Shown piece after piece: positions 1 to 10,023 of a stretch of DNA of 64,000 bases. The notes beneath the pieces were generated by a model that was not told the origin of the DNA, searched no databases, and worked only from the letters and a program-made list of their open reading frames with translations. Position 1 is the first letter of the stretch, and every line of letters starts with the position of its first letter. The stretch spans positions 620,001 to 684,000 of the forward strand of contig CAUEHT010000001.1 of the NCBI GenBank assembly GCA_958510875.1, given 5' to 3'. The stretch is from Endomychus coccineus. Taxonomy: Eukaryota; Arthropoda; Insecta; Coleoptera; Endomychidae. Made by a program: the position numbers and the translations under genes.

Positions 1-163
1 TCAAATCGGGACGACAGGTTTAACTGAAAAAAGAATTAAAACATCATTACTTATTTATTTATTTATTTATTTATATAGGGACATGCCAATTTACAAAAAA
101 CATACATATTTAAGACACAATTTTACGCCACCTTATCTATAATTATAATCAACTAATACTAAG

Positions 164-759
164 TTACAACAAATTAATGTGCCTCATTTGAATTTTGAAT
201 GAATATGTAGATGTGTCGAATAGATCAATGATTTCACTATTTTTATTTGCCAATTTAACTATCATTGTAATTGGCTCATTTTGGCCATAATTCGTACTGT
301 TGAGGAACCATGAACAGTTCTGAAATTCTCGTTCTTCTGAGATTTGCATTCAGATTAAAGAGTTCAATTAAATTAGGACAACTTATAGCTCCATTTATAA
401 CCTTGTGCAGAAATCTCAAGTCTATTTCAGCTCTTCGATGTTCCAAACTTGATAAATTTAAGATGTTCAAAATGTCAGAATATTCATAGTTTCCCCTTTG
501 ATATCCAAGTTTGAATGCACATGAATTTATTTTGAACTCTCTCAATTCTATTGATATCCGCTTTATAAAACGGACACCATATCATACAATTATATTCAAT
601 AACTGATCGAACAAGAGAGCAGTATAGTATTTTAGAAGTGTATAGGGAAAATTTGTCTGAAGATCTTGCAATTAAGCCCAATAATTTAGAAACAATATTA
701 TCAATGTGTGTCTTGAATGTTACTTTGGAATCAAATAATATGCCAAGATCTCGAACACT
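164..759 (-). pseudogene. C-terminal part of LINE ORF2 (post-RT region)
   Basis: Three overlapping minus-strand reading frames together encode the end of the reverse transcriptase ORF, including the typical segment with RDLGILFD, SVIEYNCMIW and RVQNKF. The frame changes near 540 and again near 350, so at least two indels are present. The 5' continuation lies beyond Polinton 1 at 13032 and above. Confidence 0.75.
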
Positions 760-765
760 ATCAGC
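760..765. repeat. Target site duplication of Polinton 1, left copy
   Basis: ATCAGC directly precedes the left terminus. The same six bases follow the right terminus at 13026-13031. Six base pairs is the known Polinton duplication length. Confidence 0.9.
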
Positions 766-3436
766 AGTAGGTATCGGGGCACTTGGGGCGGCCAGACAGA
801 GAGCCTTATCAGATGTAGGCAACCAGTGATACACTCGTGCATGCGCGGTATGCCCAGACATGTATCGGTAAGTACTGACCCTGTATTACCGGCCTGGGTA
901 GACGGTTAGGGTGTGGTCTAGCCTCTAACATCTAGGTGTTACCGGGTAGACGGCCAGGGTGTGGTCTCTGACCGCTAGGGGCCCTTCTGCTATGGTTGTA
1001 TGATGGAGACCGAGTAGTGGTAATCAGCCTGTATATACAAGATCGTTCAAGGTAGACAGCAAGCAATATGTGAGGTTAGGGAGAACTTCAATGTAAAGCA
1101 GCATCAAAATATTTTTTTCTACACACGGGAATCGAACCCGAGAAATGAAATCCAAAGCCGGCTCCTTAACCGCTCAGCTATGGAGGAATTGAGAACAAGC
1201 GATTTTAATGTTGTAGATATAACCGCGGGGTATCCGGGCTGAGTGATAAGTGCGAGTATATTGCAGTCTATATGATGCAGGTAATTGTTTTACATGACGT
1301 TAGTCATGCAGGTATGTCACGAAGCCTACAGCGAGGTATGGAATGTGAGACTTCATAGCGCCAGTCCTAGGGTTTTGAAATAGTGTTGTTTGTATATATC
1401 GTCAGTCACGTGATTTTTTGAAAGAGGCGGGTATTCATCGGAGGTATCATGAGAGGGCTGCTGCTCCTTGAATGCATAGATGGAATGTTATATAGTATAG
1501 AAATGATATCTTCTACATTTCTCAAACGCGATGTTTATAAGGAAATTACTTTCAAAACGTTTATTCAAGCAGCCTGTACCTTACTTGATTGCTATATTAC
1601 AAAATGCGATCTCAATCATCTTGAACATATGTGGATATTATTTTCAGTATACAAAAATGGGGTTGGGGAGACTTCAAATAAGGTATGGAATGTGGGGTTG
1701 TTTAAACATAACGTCAGTCATATGAATTTGAATGAAGCTGGCGCGGACTCCAACGAGACAGGTGTGTATGTGAGGTTATACAGAGTGTGCAGGTATAATG
1801 ATGTCTATCAAGCAGGTCTTCAGTGAGGTATCTACCTTTGCAGGATTCTTCAATGAAATGTGGGGTTGTTTGTACATGCCGTTAGTCGCAGGGTTTTGTC
1901 TGAGTTATAATGATATCGTACGCGGCGCATTGTCTGCCCCCACAAGTCTTCAATAAGGGGTCATAACATCTAACATGCGATAGTTTACAAAAAAATGCTG
2001 CTTCTCATAATAGCGATATTATGAAGCGTTTGCAGAAATAACTATTAAATCATCTAAGGACTTTTTGCTTGATTAGAACTAGCGAGTACAAAATTCGTTA
2101 TAATATTATAAGTATGTATCATTAGCTTACTTGTGCGATAAGGTCGTGCTAAATCATGTCCAACAGCAATGTATTCAACTTGGAATTATCGTAATGATGC
2201 GCGCGATCCTTCAATGTTAAAGTAGTTTCATAAGTTATCCGAAAGTAATATGAATATATATATATAATGTTTTTCCAAAATTAGTTCCGAAGTAAACATA
2301 ATTCGCTATAATATTCATTCATGTATGTTTCATAAATTATCCGATATAAATCAAATAAGTTTTGTGGCAGGTTGAACAATATTCACTATCATATTTTGCG
2401 GTAGAGCTACAGCTGGTTCGAGAGATAAGAAAGATACGCCGATCACCTTCAAACGCGATGAGAATACTTTATTTTAAATCACACATGTAGTATGTATATA
2501 TTCGAATCATATTGATTGTAAATCGCATAATATGATCCGAAATCTAGCTGCTGCTGCTGGGTGTAGCCCAATACCTATACAGAATCTAGACGAAGCGGTG
2601 TTACGCATCACGATGATTATTCGAACTGTCTGTACAGCTCGATTGCTATATAACAAAATACATTTTTTAATCATCTTAAACATATAGATGTGCTAATATA
2701 ATTTTTTCAGTATGCAAAAATATACTAATAAAACATTTTTCATCGACACACATTTCTTCATAGGATAGTTAGCTTTTTATAAAATTCAATCAATTTCAAT
2801 GGGAAACATATATGCGAGGGAGTTTTATAGAGATCGAACTCATTTCCCCAACCACCCAAGAGGTAGAACTATGATGAGGAATAGATGTGGATAATAATCA
2901 TATGAATATCTTCATAAGCGCTAATCTATATGACATTCAAACACATGCTTCATAAAAGTCTGAACATTGAGTAGAGGTATAGTATCTTCATAAGCGATCT
3001 TTATCAACATTCAGACACTTGTTTGGCACGTGATTCAACAGCCTGTCACCATCGTTCACGAACTATGATGGTTCGATGAGGACTCAAACATTGAACAGAT
3101 GAATCTTTGAGGTTAAATATCTGCTGTAGAAATTACCCCACTTTTATTACCTTTTATTTGAGAATATCGATATCTCCCACGTAACTAACCTAAAGCTATT
3201 TTGTATGCAACATTGTTATCATTTGCGAGCCTACGAGGGCCTGTATGTTGGTCGGGGCTAAATGAATATGTTTGACTATTATTACCTGTGGATTTATTTG
3301 AGATTCTTCAAGTTTGAGATTGATAACCCACATGAAGAAAGGTGCTTCAACGATTTGATATCAATGAATATTCGTTATTCTGAATGTGACAACTTTATCG
3401 GCTTCAACACTCGAGATAAGAGAGAATATTTACCGC
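766..3436. repeat. Left terminal inverted repeat of Polinton 1
   Basis: The 2671-bp left arm is the reverse complement of 10024-13025, apart from a 0.33-kb extra segment in the right arm and scattered substitutions. It contains a tRNA-like sequence and an open frame at 1449-1826 that is present unchanged in the other arm (11965-12342). That frame has no recognisable domain and I do not count it as a gene. A frame at 3262-3450 is interrupted by a TAG codon in the right arm. Confidence 0.9.
1118..1187 (-). ncRNA. tRNA-like sequence in left TIR
   Basis: On the minus strand there is a good pol III A box (TAGCTGAGCGG) and B box (GGTTCGATTCC) at tRNA spacing. The D arm and a four-pair T stem can be drawn. 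The acceptor stem pairs poorly (about three of seven) and no clean anticodon stem forms, so this is a tRNA-derived or pol III promoter-like element rather than a working tRNA. An identical copy lies in the right arm. Confidence 0.5.
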
Positions 3437-3589
3437 AAACTGTCTTATAACCACTACTACATATTATAATAATTGAAAAGATAACATAATAATCTGAATC
3501 ACCTTTTGAGGAACATTATATGCAAACAGGTAATAAAAACAAAAAGTATATTTATAATTATTAATTAGATAGTTGCATAGATTTTTGTT

Positions 3590-3650
3590 TCTAGACCTGA
3601 AGCGATATTTATAATTTAGATTACAATCCTGATGGGCTGATCCAGGGACT
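3590..3650 (-). pseudogene. Relic of Polinton DNA polymerase B
   Basis: A minus-strand frame contains AHQDCNLNYKYRF, closely matching AHQGCNLNYKHKF of the Polinton 2 polymerase near 32910-32970. Only about 15 to 20 residues around this conserved site are recognisable. It lies between the left arm and the capsid gene and marks an internal deletion that removed most of the polymerase. Confidence 0.6.
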
Positions 3651-3791
3651 GTCCTCAACCAAACGACTCGTTCATTATTGTGATGTCTTGCGGGAAAGTG
3701 AGAGAAATAAAATACCAAAAATAATAATAATAACATTTATTTAGAAAAATACATTTAGAATTAAAATAATAACATTATGATTCATGGTTAT

Positions 3792-4994
3792 TCACACTAA
3801 ACTCCGAACTGATCCTGTAATTGGAGAATACTCCATTATACGATCGTTAATGATGATGCAATAAGCCCTGGTGTTTTTGGGGAAATTCAGGAAACTTTCC
3901 ATCTCTAGTTTGACGTCAACTGTTGATGACTTTATAGCATCGTTTTGTTTTGAACAGTCAATCACAAAAATTGCTCTATTCTTGAATGCTATATAATCTA
4001 ACATGGGTTCGCTTATTATTTTATTTGAAAATGATTTCTGGAAATCATAGTACATCTGGTATGCTTCCACGTATTGCTGGTCGGTGAAATTCAATTTCAT
4101 TGCTTCATATGGATAACACTCTGAATTCAAGTATAATTTTACATTTAGCAAGTTTATATTATCGAAATATGCACTGTGCTTAACAGGATTATTTTTTCGA
4201 TCAGTTTGGAAAGCTAAAATCACATATCTGGGTCGTTCCAAATTCATTGATGTTTTAACAGCCCAAATGTCACGAGTGCTCTCCTTCATCAACGGATTTT
4301 CATGCAGATCTCAGCTGCGAAATGGAATCAAAATAGGCTTCTCAGCACTCAAATTCTCCAACATTTGAAATTTAACCTGATCACTTGGAAACACATGTCG
4401 CACTTTTAATGCTATCGTCTTCACATTTATTTTAGCCGTTTTCGTGCCTGTGCTATTAGTATAGCAATCGTTATCGGTTCGAGACCTTATCAAGCGCAGC
4501 TTATGTTTTCCACTCAAAACTTTGTTATAGTCAATGAATAGACCTAGTAGAAAATTCAACGGTATCCATAAATTGATTTTATTATTGTAGACTGAACTCA
4601 ATACATCCTTAAATGACCATCCAGAAATAGCTAGAGGTATAGATTCATGTTTGGCATATGTCAGATAAGCTCTGATGGTGCTGACAATACCAGGATCACG
4701 TACTTTGTCTATCTCTTTTCCATTCAATTCATAACTAATATATTCGAAGAGAAACGCTCCGAAATTATTCGTTAGTTTACATTCACCATCACCACTTGCT
4801 TCTGGCTGAAATTCTGCCTCGATGAATAAAGCAGACGATGCCAAATCTACCAACACATCTTGTTGATTGATTAATATCTCAATTTCATCGCTGTTGCCAA
4901 AAGATGTTGTGTGTGGATAGTAGGTATGAGTTTCTTCCCGGATGATGTCTTCAATGAAGTTTGGCTCGTTGAATATTTGAAGTTTTTCCGACAT
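3792..4994 (-). pseudogene. Polinton 1 major capsid protein (double-jelly-roll type), split by one stop
   Basis: Two consecutive minus-strand frames, 4311-4994 and 3792-4292, lie in the same phase and are separated by a single in-frame TGA at 4311-4313. The start is placed at the ATG at 4994, just inside a TTG-initiated longer frame. The product (about 400 residues) resembles the DJR-like capsid family common in insect Polintons. It is homologous along its length to the Polinton 2 capsid at 23172-24204: both have a KVRDPGIVS motif, an RLIRSR/RLVRAR NDNDC segment and a KPRYVI/RPRYVI segment. In the virion such proteins form the trimeric hexon-like capsomers. It lies immediately downstream of the penton-like gene. 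Confidence 0.75.
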
Positions 4995-5029
4995 TGTAAC
5001 CAAGGGACTTCAAAAAATTTATATTTTCC

Positions 5030-5105
5030 AATGATAGTGATGCAGAAGCAACCTTCTCCTTCTTCAATGACAGTGATGCAGAAGCAACCTTCTCCCTCGA
5101 GCTCG
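5030..5105. repeat. Short tandem repeat between capsid genes
   Basis: Two copies of a unit of about 33 bp containing GATGCAGAAGCAACCTTCTC lie between the major capsid and penton-like genes. The region 4995-5246 otherwise shows no convincing gene. Confidence 0.6.
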
Positions 5106-5246
5106 TTGTAGATAATGACTGATGACCACTATGGAGATGTCTTTTATTGCTAAAATCCAAACCCATGTTCTCAAGTGATGGCTACTGCAACCTTCTCAGT
5201 TGAATTCCTTTCATATAATGAGTGGTGGTGAGTATTGGATTATTAT

Positions 5247-5990
5247 TTATTGTTGTGAGCCATAATCCCTAGCGATCTTTTTCAATTCCAATCGTATAAT
5301 AATTTCTTCTCCACGAAAATTTACCGGTTTCCAATTCTGATCTAAAATATTCAGCGTGATGTTATCGAAGGACGTCTTGCTGATGACCGGTAGATAAATA
5401 AGATTCTTCGGCTCTATATCAATGGAAAACCCAGGTGGTACAAGAGGTGAGAACTCATATATCGTATGAGCTATCTTATTGTTATAATATGCTCCTGCGG
5501 TTAAGTTACACTCTACGCGTATAGTTTGAACTTTGATTATGTTTATAGGTCGATCAGATACGTGTAGTTCACGAGATGTCAATTTCTTTTTGCTGAATCC
5601 CAACAGTTCGCTTATACTATCTTTAGGAATAAAATTCACTTTAAAATCACTATTCAACTCTGTGTGTAGAGTGTTGTTGTTAGATTTTATTGATAATTTC
5701 CGGTCACGCTCTTCTTGCTTCACTCCTATCCCACAAACTGCACTTTGTATGAAATCTTCGATGTCTGTCAACTCGTAGGACCCCGTAGGTATAGTAACTA
5801 CTTTTTCCTTACCCTTCACATCTTCATAATAAAATTTATTAAAACCTTCTTCAATGTTCGGGATGCTATTGTACGTATGCAAACCAACAAGTGCGATAGA
5901 ATAATATGAATGAGGATCTAGTTCTATAGGTGGGTGAAAATCTACAGATAAACGGGAGCTCTTACCCGTGATAGTGAACGTCTGAGACAT
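5247..5990 (-). CDS. Polinton 1 penton-like minor capsid protein
   Basis: An intact 247-residue protein starting MSQTFTITG, with the start chosen because the Polinton 2 homologue starts MSQLFTLT. Recognisable segments are the N-terminal DPHSYYSIALVG with YNSIPNI, an IPTGSYE segment, VSDRPINIIKV and a C-terminal KPVNFRGE. The homologue at 24322-25011 has the same motifs and order but carries a stop. In this family the protein is thought to be a vertex or minor capsid component; that role is by family analogy. A TATA-like motif lies at 6016-6027, about 26 bp upstream of the ATG. Confidence 0.7.
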   Translation of the reverse strand: MSQTFTITGKSSRLSVDFHPPIELDPHSYYSIALVGLHTYNSIPNIEEGFNKFYYEDVKGKEKVVTIPTGSYELTDIEDFIQSAVCGIGVKQEERDRKLSIKSNNNTLHTELNSDFKVNFIPKDSISELLGFSKKKLTSRELHVSDRPINIIKVQTIRVECNLTAGAYYNNKIAHTIYEFSPLVPPGFSIDIEPKNLIYLPVISKTSFDNITLNILDQNWKPVNFRGEEIIIRLELKKIARDYGSQQ

Positions 5991-6015
5991 GATTGATGAA
6001 AACTTTATCAACAAT

Positions 6016-6027
6016 CTATTTATATAC
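6016..6027 (-). promoter_or_regulatory. TATA-like promoter motif GTATATAAATAG
   Basis: GTATATAAATAG on the minus strand lies about 26 bp before the penton-like ATG. The identical 12-mer precedes the phospholipase gene of Polinton 2 (26706-26717), and a near match precedes the Polinton 1 ATPase (8869-8879). Confidence 0.5.
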
Positions 6028-6272
6028 TAATAAAATGCTATGTTAGTCGACCACAACCGAAGAGTTAGAGAGAGCACGCTTCCATACAGACTGATGAGAA
6101 TTCAAGATTGCACCGTTATTTAACGAGGGGTGGGAGAAAGACCAAAGATCTCAAAATAATTTTTTTTATTAATTTTCTCAATACAAAAGACTTAAGTATA
6201 ATCTTAACAATATATGTTTCAAATATCTCAATCTTGACTCTTGATTCATCGTCCTAGTCGTATTGCATATTC

Positions 6273-6377
6273 CTACCCCTTCCACCTATATTGAAGTCCT
6301 TTTATGTATGTTCGACGCTGGTAAAAGTTCCTTCTTCTGTGCTCATGAAGCTCATGCAAAACTTGTTCTCTACTCAT
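6273..6377 (-). pseudogene. N-terminal relic of the Polinton integrase
   Basis: A 34-residue minus-strand frame matches the first part of the intact Polinton 2 integrase: both have an NELHK/HELHE segment, RNF or KNF, an RRT pair and IKGL. The frame ends at a TAG and the DDE core is gone. Its position directly downstream of the fibre-like gene is the same as in Polinton 2, where integrase follows the fibre-like gene. It shows that Polinton 1 descends from an integrase-bearing element. Confidence 0.65.
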
Positions 6378-6394
6378 CTTATCAATGTGGAAAT

Positions 6395-7051
6395 CTAGTG
6401 TAGAATTAATTTTTTGGGTATATTCACAGGATTTGGAGATATACGTTTCACAGAGCCCTGCTTTGTTGTTGTTGTGGATGATGAGGGTCTCTTCTTAGAA
6501 GGTTCCATAGATGTTATCCGTCGTTCTAACGCCTCCACTTTACTAGTAATGTCATTTAGACGCATGTTCACACTGTTAAATGTGTTATTGATCTCTTTCA
6601 ATTCATTTCTGTTTTCCCTCACACTATCACTGATTGTTTTATACTCTGATTTTATATAGATCCCCATTCCATTATATTTATTCTGAATGTCCATCAGATG
6701 TTTATCAATGTTGAGAATAACCTTGTCATTCGTTAAGTTATGTTCATCCAGATCCTTGTTGATATCTTTGATCAAATTATCAACCCTAACATTGAAGGTA
6801 TCTTTAAGACTGGTTTCCGTTTTCAGATTCAGTTTGTGTGTTAATTTATCAACATATACTTTATTTGCAACATCTCCATCATCATTCGGTGATTTTACGT
6901 TGCACAATCTACGATTTTCCATATCATAACTTCCATCGCTCGTTAGGAATAATCCTTGTCCGTGAACTTGTTTGAAATTATTATTAAATACATTTGTATC
7001 ATATATCCACATGGAAGAGGAGGCTCTGCCAAACTTATCCATTGAAACCAT
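6395..7051 (-). CDS. Polinton 1 fibre-like coiled-coil protein
   Basis: An intact 218-residue protein. Near residues 40-75 it has the segment ENRRLCNVKSP with DVANKVYVD, a pattern common at the base of viral and phage fibres and tail proteins. It is followed by about 110 residues of heptad-rich, Asn/Lys-rich coiled coil and a basic, Thr/Ser-rich tail. The Polinton 2 homologue (28255-29210) has the same head motif and is frameshifted. The gene overlaps the end of the upstream DUF8207-like gene by 17 bp. I infer a trimeric structural protein; function is not proven. Confidence 0.6.
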   Translation of the reverse strand: MVSMDKFGRASSSMWIYDTNVFNNNFKQVHGQGLFLTSDGSYDMENRRLCNVKSPNDDGDVANKVYVDKLTHKLNLKTETSLKDTFNVRVDNLIKDINKDLDEHNLTNDKVILNIDKHLMDIQNKYNGMGIYIKSEYKTISDSVRENRNELKEINNTFNSVNMRLNDITSKVEALERRITSMEPSKKRPSSSTTTTKQGSVKRISPNPVNIPKKLILH

Positions 7052-8084
7052 CTTTATAACTGTGATGAATTTGTCTTACACCTGGTTTTTGTTCAATTAC
7101 CCCTGCCTCTATCAATTCTTCTATTATAGAGATTATCTCATTATGGTTACCGGCATGCGAGGATGCAACAAGAAGTCTCAGTCTATCCACCATTTCGTTA
7201 ACGTAATCCCAAAAAATATATTCCATAGGTTTCTCGTTATATTCAAGCATATCATTTTTGATATATGCACTTCCAGTGTATGTTTTGGCTCTGGGTCTTT
7301 TCATGGAATTAATCAAAGGTTTCAGTACATGTTTGTATTTTACTGTGTATCTTATTCGATCAGCTGGATCGTTATTACGTCTATGGGCACTATCCATCAT
7401 TTGACTGTAATTTTTCCCATCTTCCGCAGTGTAAGTATCAGGTAGAACATCTTTGTAAAATATCAAATTATACAGTCCTGTGGTACCCTTGAACGGAGTA
7501 CCCTTGATAATTATATTACTCTCACTATCAATTTCTATAGGTTGATTACCCATGAACCATTTGTCTAAAGTTGAATTATATTGCAAACCCATTTTATCAT
7601 CATATCTCTTAACATCATCATCCAATAGGAATCCTTCCAAGTAATAACGTGCTAATGTGGGGTATTGTTGCAGAAACTCCTCTGTAGCCGCTGCATTATC
7701 TTTCTTATGTTTTCTGAATTCTTCACGAATCTGATCGATAGTAGGTTCGGGTGTAAACACATCCTCCTCAGTATCTTGGGGGTTATATACGAATTCTTCA
7801 CCTTCAGTTACAATATTTGGGGTTGGTATGTTCTCCATTTGTGTTGCTGTAGAAACAATACTTTTAGGTTTAACCAACGAATTTTGTTTGATTATTTCAG
7901 CATTTTTCGCAATTTCCTCCAGAGGTTTAGATACTTTCCTGAACATATTATCTAGAATCTCATCATTTTCAGCTTTACCCAATTTCACAGCCATATATTT
8001 TTTCCTCACAACGTTTGCTAACTCCCAAATTTTTTTCTTCAATTGTTGTTTTTTTTTAAGCGTGTTACTCACACCCACGTCCAT
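7035..8084 (-). CDS. Polinton 1 DUF8207-like structural protein
   Basis: An intact 349-residue protein with a basic N-terminal region (LKKKQQLKKK, RKKYMAVKLGK), an acidic linker, and a C-terminal conserved part containing YIFWDYVNEMVDRLRLLVAS and EIISIIEELIEAGVIE. That C-terminal part is the widespread insect domain I recall as DUF8207; the name should be checked. The function is unknown, but it is consistently next to packaging ATPase and fibre-like genes in both elements here, which suggests a virion role. Start ATG at 8084; a TATA-like stretch lies near 8112-8125. Confidence 0.65.
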   Translation of the reverse strand: MDVGVSNTLKKKQQLKKKIWELANVVRKKYMAVKLGKAENDEILDNMFRKVSKPLEEIAKNAEIIKQNSLVKPKSIVSTATQMENIPTPNIVTEGEEFVYNPQDTEEDVFTPEPTIDQIREEFRKHKKDNAAATEEFLQQYPTLARYYLEGFLLDDDVKRYDDKMGLQYNSTLDKWFMGNQPIEIDSESNIIIKGTPFKGTTGLYNLIFYKDVLPDTYTAEDGKNYSQMMDSAHRRNNDPADRIRYTVKYKHVLKPLINSMKRPRAKTYTGSAYIKNDMLEYNEKPMEYIFWDYVNEMVDRLRLLVASSHAGNHNEIISIIEELIEAGVIEQKPGVRQIHHSYKDGFNG

Positions 8085-8126
8085 GCTGAGCGGGTTGTCT
8101 ATTTCAAATGAAAGTATATATACATG

Positions 8127-8852
8127 TTAGATGTATATATAACTATCAAAACCTTTGCGATAACGTCCTTTGTTCATATCACAGTCTTTGTTTATCATAA
8201 GGAATCCATATTTATCTTTCCAACATACGCTACATATCTCTTTGAATTTTTCGAGTGACATGTCGGTACTTATATGATCGGTGAATATATGTTTCAAATT
8301 GAGCTCATCCTGTTTGAAAATAATCAAGCAATTGGCATTGTCGCGCAATCCATGTTTTGGACATTTAGCAAAAGACTGACAAAGATAGAAACTATCAATT
8401 GAGTTGTGTCTCCCTCTTGAAAAATAAGCACGAATTTTCTGCTGTTTCTCAAACATCACGTCATCGAATATTATTATCGAATTAGGTCTCGCTTCTGTGG
8501 GGTCTATGACCTCATCACTTTCGGTACAAGGAAAATATCCAAGCCCCTCAATTTTCTTCAATGTCTCCTTTAGTAACTGGTATTTTGGCTGGTTTAAAGA
8601 CTTTGAATATATGTACACGTTTTCAAATTTCAGGCCGTTAGCATCTAACAATAGAGATAACATCACATTTGTTTTCCCACAATTACTTGGACCACAGATT
8701 ATTGTTCGTAGAGTATTAGGCAGCAAAGAGCTGTGACGTTGTGGTTGTTCAACATTCTCATTGCTTGAGCCTAAGTTCATAATACTCAACGAGTCTTTTT
8801 GCTTAACAATCTTCATCATGCCTGAAGGCGAATCGAAATCATACTGGAACAT
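8127..8852 (-). CDS. Polinton 1 packaging ATPase (FtsK/HerA-like)
   Basis: An intact 241-residue ATPase. The Walker A motif CGPSNCGKTNVM lies near residues 52-63 and a Walker B-like IIIFDDV near 124-130. A conserved segment SIDSFYLCQSFAKCPKHGLRD follows, and the C-terminal end is NKGRYRKGFDSYIYI, shared with Polinton 2. The family drives DNA into the procapsid. It is the first gene of a co-oriented minus-strand run: ATPase, DUF8207-like, fibre-like, integrase relic. It is the best preserved replication or packaging gene in Polinton 1, and its Polinton 2 homologue is frameshifted. Confidence 0.8.
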   Translation of the reverse strand: MFQYDFDSPSGMMKIVKQKDSLSIMNLGSSNENVEQPQRHSSLLPNTLRTIICGPSNCGKTNVMLSLLLDANGLKFENVYIYSKSLNQPKYQLLKETLKKIEGLGYFPCTESDEVIDPTEARPNSIIIFDDVMFEKQQKIRAYFSRGRHNSIDSFYLCQSFAKCPKHGLRDNANCLIIFKQDELNLKHIFTDHISTDMSLEKFKEICSVCWKDKYGFLMINKDCDMNKGRYRKGFDSYIYI

Positions 8853-8974
8853 ATGTTAATAAGAATTTGTTTATATACTAGATGATGATGTTATATTGTG
8901 TATGTCTGATCACGCGGTTAGGTACTTCTACGCTTCTGTCAAAAATCAGGTATCAAATACATGTTGAATAGGCA

Positions 8975-9426
8975 TGAATGTTGAAACACGTGTCTGAATG
9001 TTGAAACACGTGTCTGAATGCTGAAACACGTGTCTGAATATTGAAACACGTGTTTGAATGCTGAAACACGTGTCTGAATGCTGAAACACGTGTCTGAATG
9101 TTGAAACACGTGTCTGAAACACGTGTCTGAATGCTGAAACACGTGTCTGAATGTTGAAACACGTGTCTGAATGCTGAAACACGTGTCTGAAACACGTGTC
9201 TGAATGCTGAAACACGTGTCTGAATGCTGAAACACGTGTCTGAATATTGAAACACGTGTCTGAAACACGTGTCTGAATGTTGAAACACGTGTCTGAATGC
9301 TGAAACGCGTGTCAGAATATTGAAACACGTGTCTGAAACACGTGTCTGAATGCTGAAACACGTGTCTGAATGTTGAAACACGTGTCTGAATGTTGAAACA
9401 CGTGTCTGAATGTTAAAGCATGTGTT
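8975..9426. repeat. 20-bp E-box satellite array in Polinton 1
   Basis: A tandem array of a 20-bp unit (TGAATGYTGAAACACGTGTC) mixed with shortened 13-bp units. It holds about 22 copies of the palindrome CACGTG. All three minus-strand frames stay open through it, giving spurious frames of up to 142 codons. The unit resembles CAAGTGTCTGAATGTTGA inside the inverted arms, a likely source. Confidence 0.9.
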
Positions 9427-9522
9427 GAATCATGCGATAAAACATGTGCATGAATGTATTACAAACATTATGATTATTCACATTTTATTCCTCATTAGCC
9501 CATCATAGTTCGTGAACGATGA

Positions 9523-9897
9523 TGACGTCATCATCGTTCGTAAACTATGGTGGCCGGGTTGAATCAGTTACTGTCATTGGCTTGAAGCAGTGACGTCATC
9601 ATCGTTCGTGAACGATGGTCGCCGGATTGAATCAGTTACTGTCATTAGCTTGAAGCAGTGACGTCATCATCGTTCGTGAACGATGGTCGCCGGATTGAAT
9701 CAGTTACTGTCATTGGCTTGAAGCAGTGACGTCATCATCGTTCGTGAACGATGGTCGCCGGGTTGAATCAGTTACTGTCATTAGCTTGAAGCAGTGACGT
9801 CATCATCGTTCGTGAACGATGGTCGCCGGATTGAATCAGTTACTGTCATTGGCTTGAAGCAGTGACGTCATCATCGTTCGTGAACGATGGTCGCCGG
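9523..9897. repeat. 68-bp satellite array with CRE and palindrome
   Basis: About five and a half tandem copies of a 68-bp unit begin at 9523, 9591, 9659, 9727, 9795 and 9863. Each has TGACGTCA and the near-perfect palindrome CATCGTTCGTGAACGATG. A single diverged copy occurs in Polinton 2 near 22535-22605, next to the same flank (GAGTAAGTGGTGTTTTATT). Confidence 0.9.
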
Positions 9898-10023
9898 GTC
9901 TTCAATTCAATAAAACACCACTTACTCGTCAAAATCCTTATGTATTTCGATACACATAAAGCTATAGTCTGATGTTCTCACCCACCCCAATTTGTATGCA
10001 TCATATTGATTTTCCCTACATCA

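Noticed and set aside
1118..1187. A functional tRNA gene
   Set aside because: The acceptor and anticodon stems pair poorly, so I report only a tRNA-like element.
1449..1826. A 125-codon frame in the left arm, with an identical twin at 11965-12342
   Set aside because: The identity is explained by the inverted arms. The composition is not protein-like, and no domain or promoter supports it.
3262..3450. A 62-codon frame in the left arm
   Set aside because: The right-arm copy has a TAG inside it, and no homologue is known to me.
8939..9381. Three overlapping minus-strand frames of up to 142 codons with repeats such as FRHVFQ
   Set aside because: They are products of a stop-free 20-bp tandem repeat that stays open in all three frames; nothing indicates translation.
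8975..9897. A CRISPR array
   Set aside because: The repeats are directly adjacent without unique spacers, and the context is a eukaryotic transposon.
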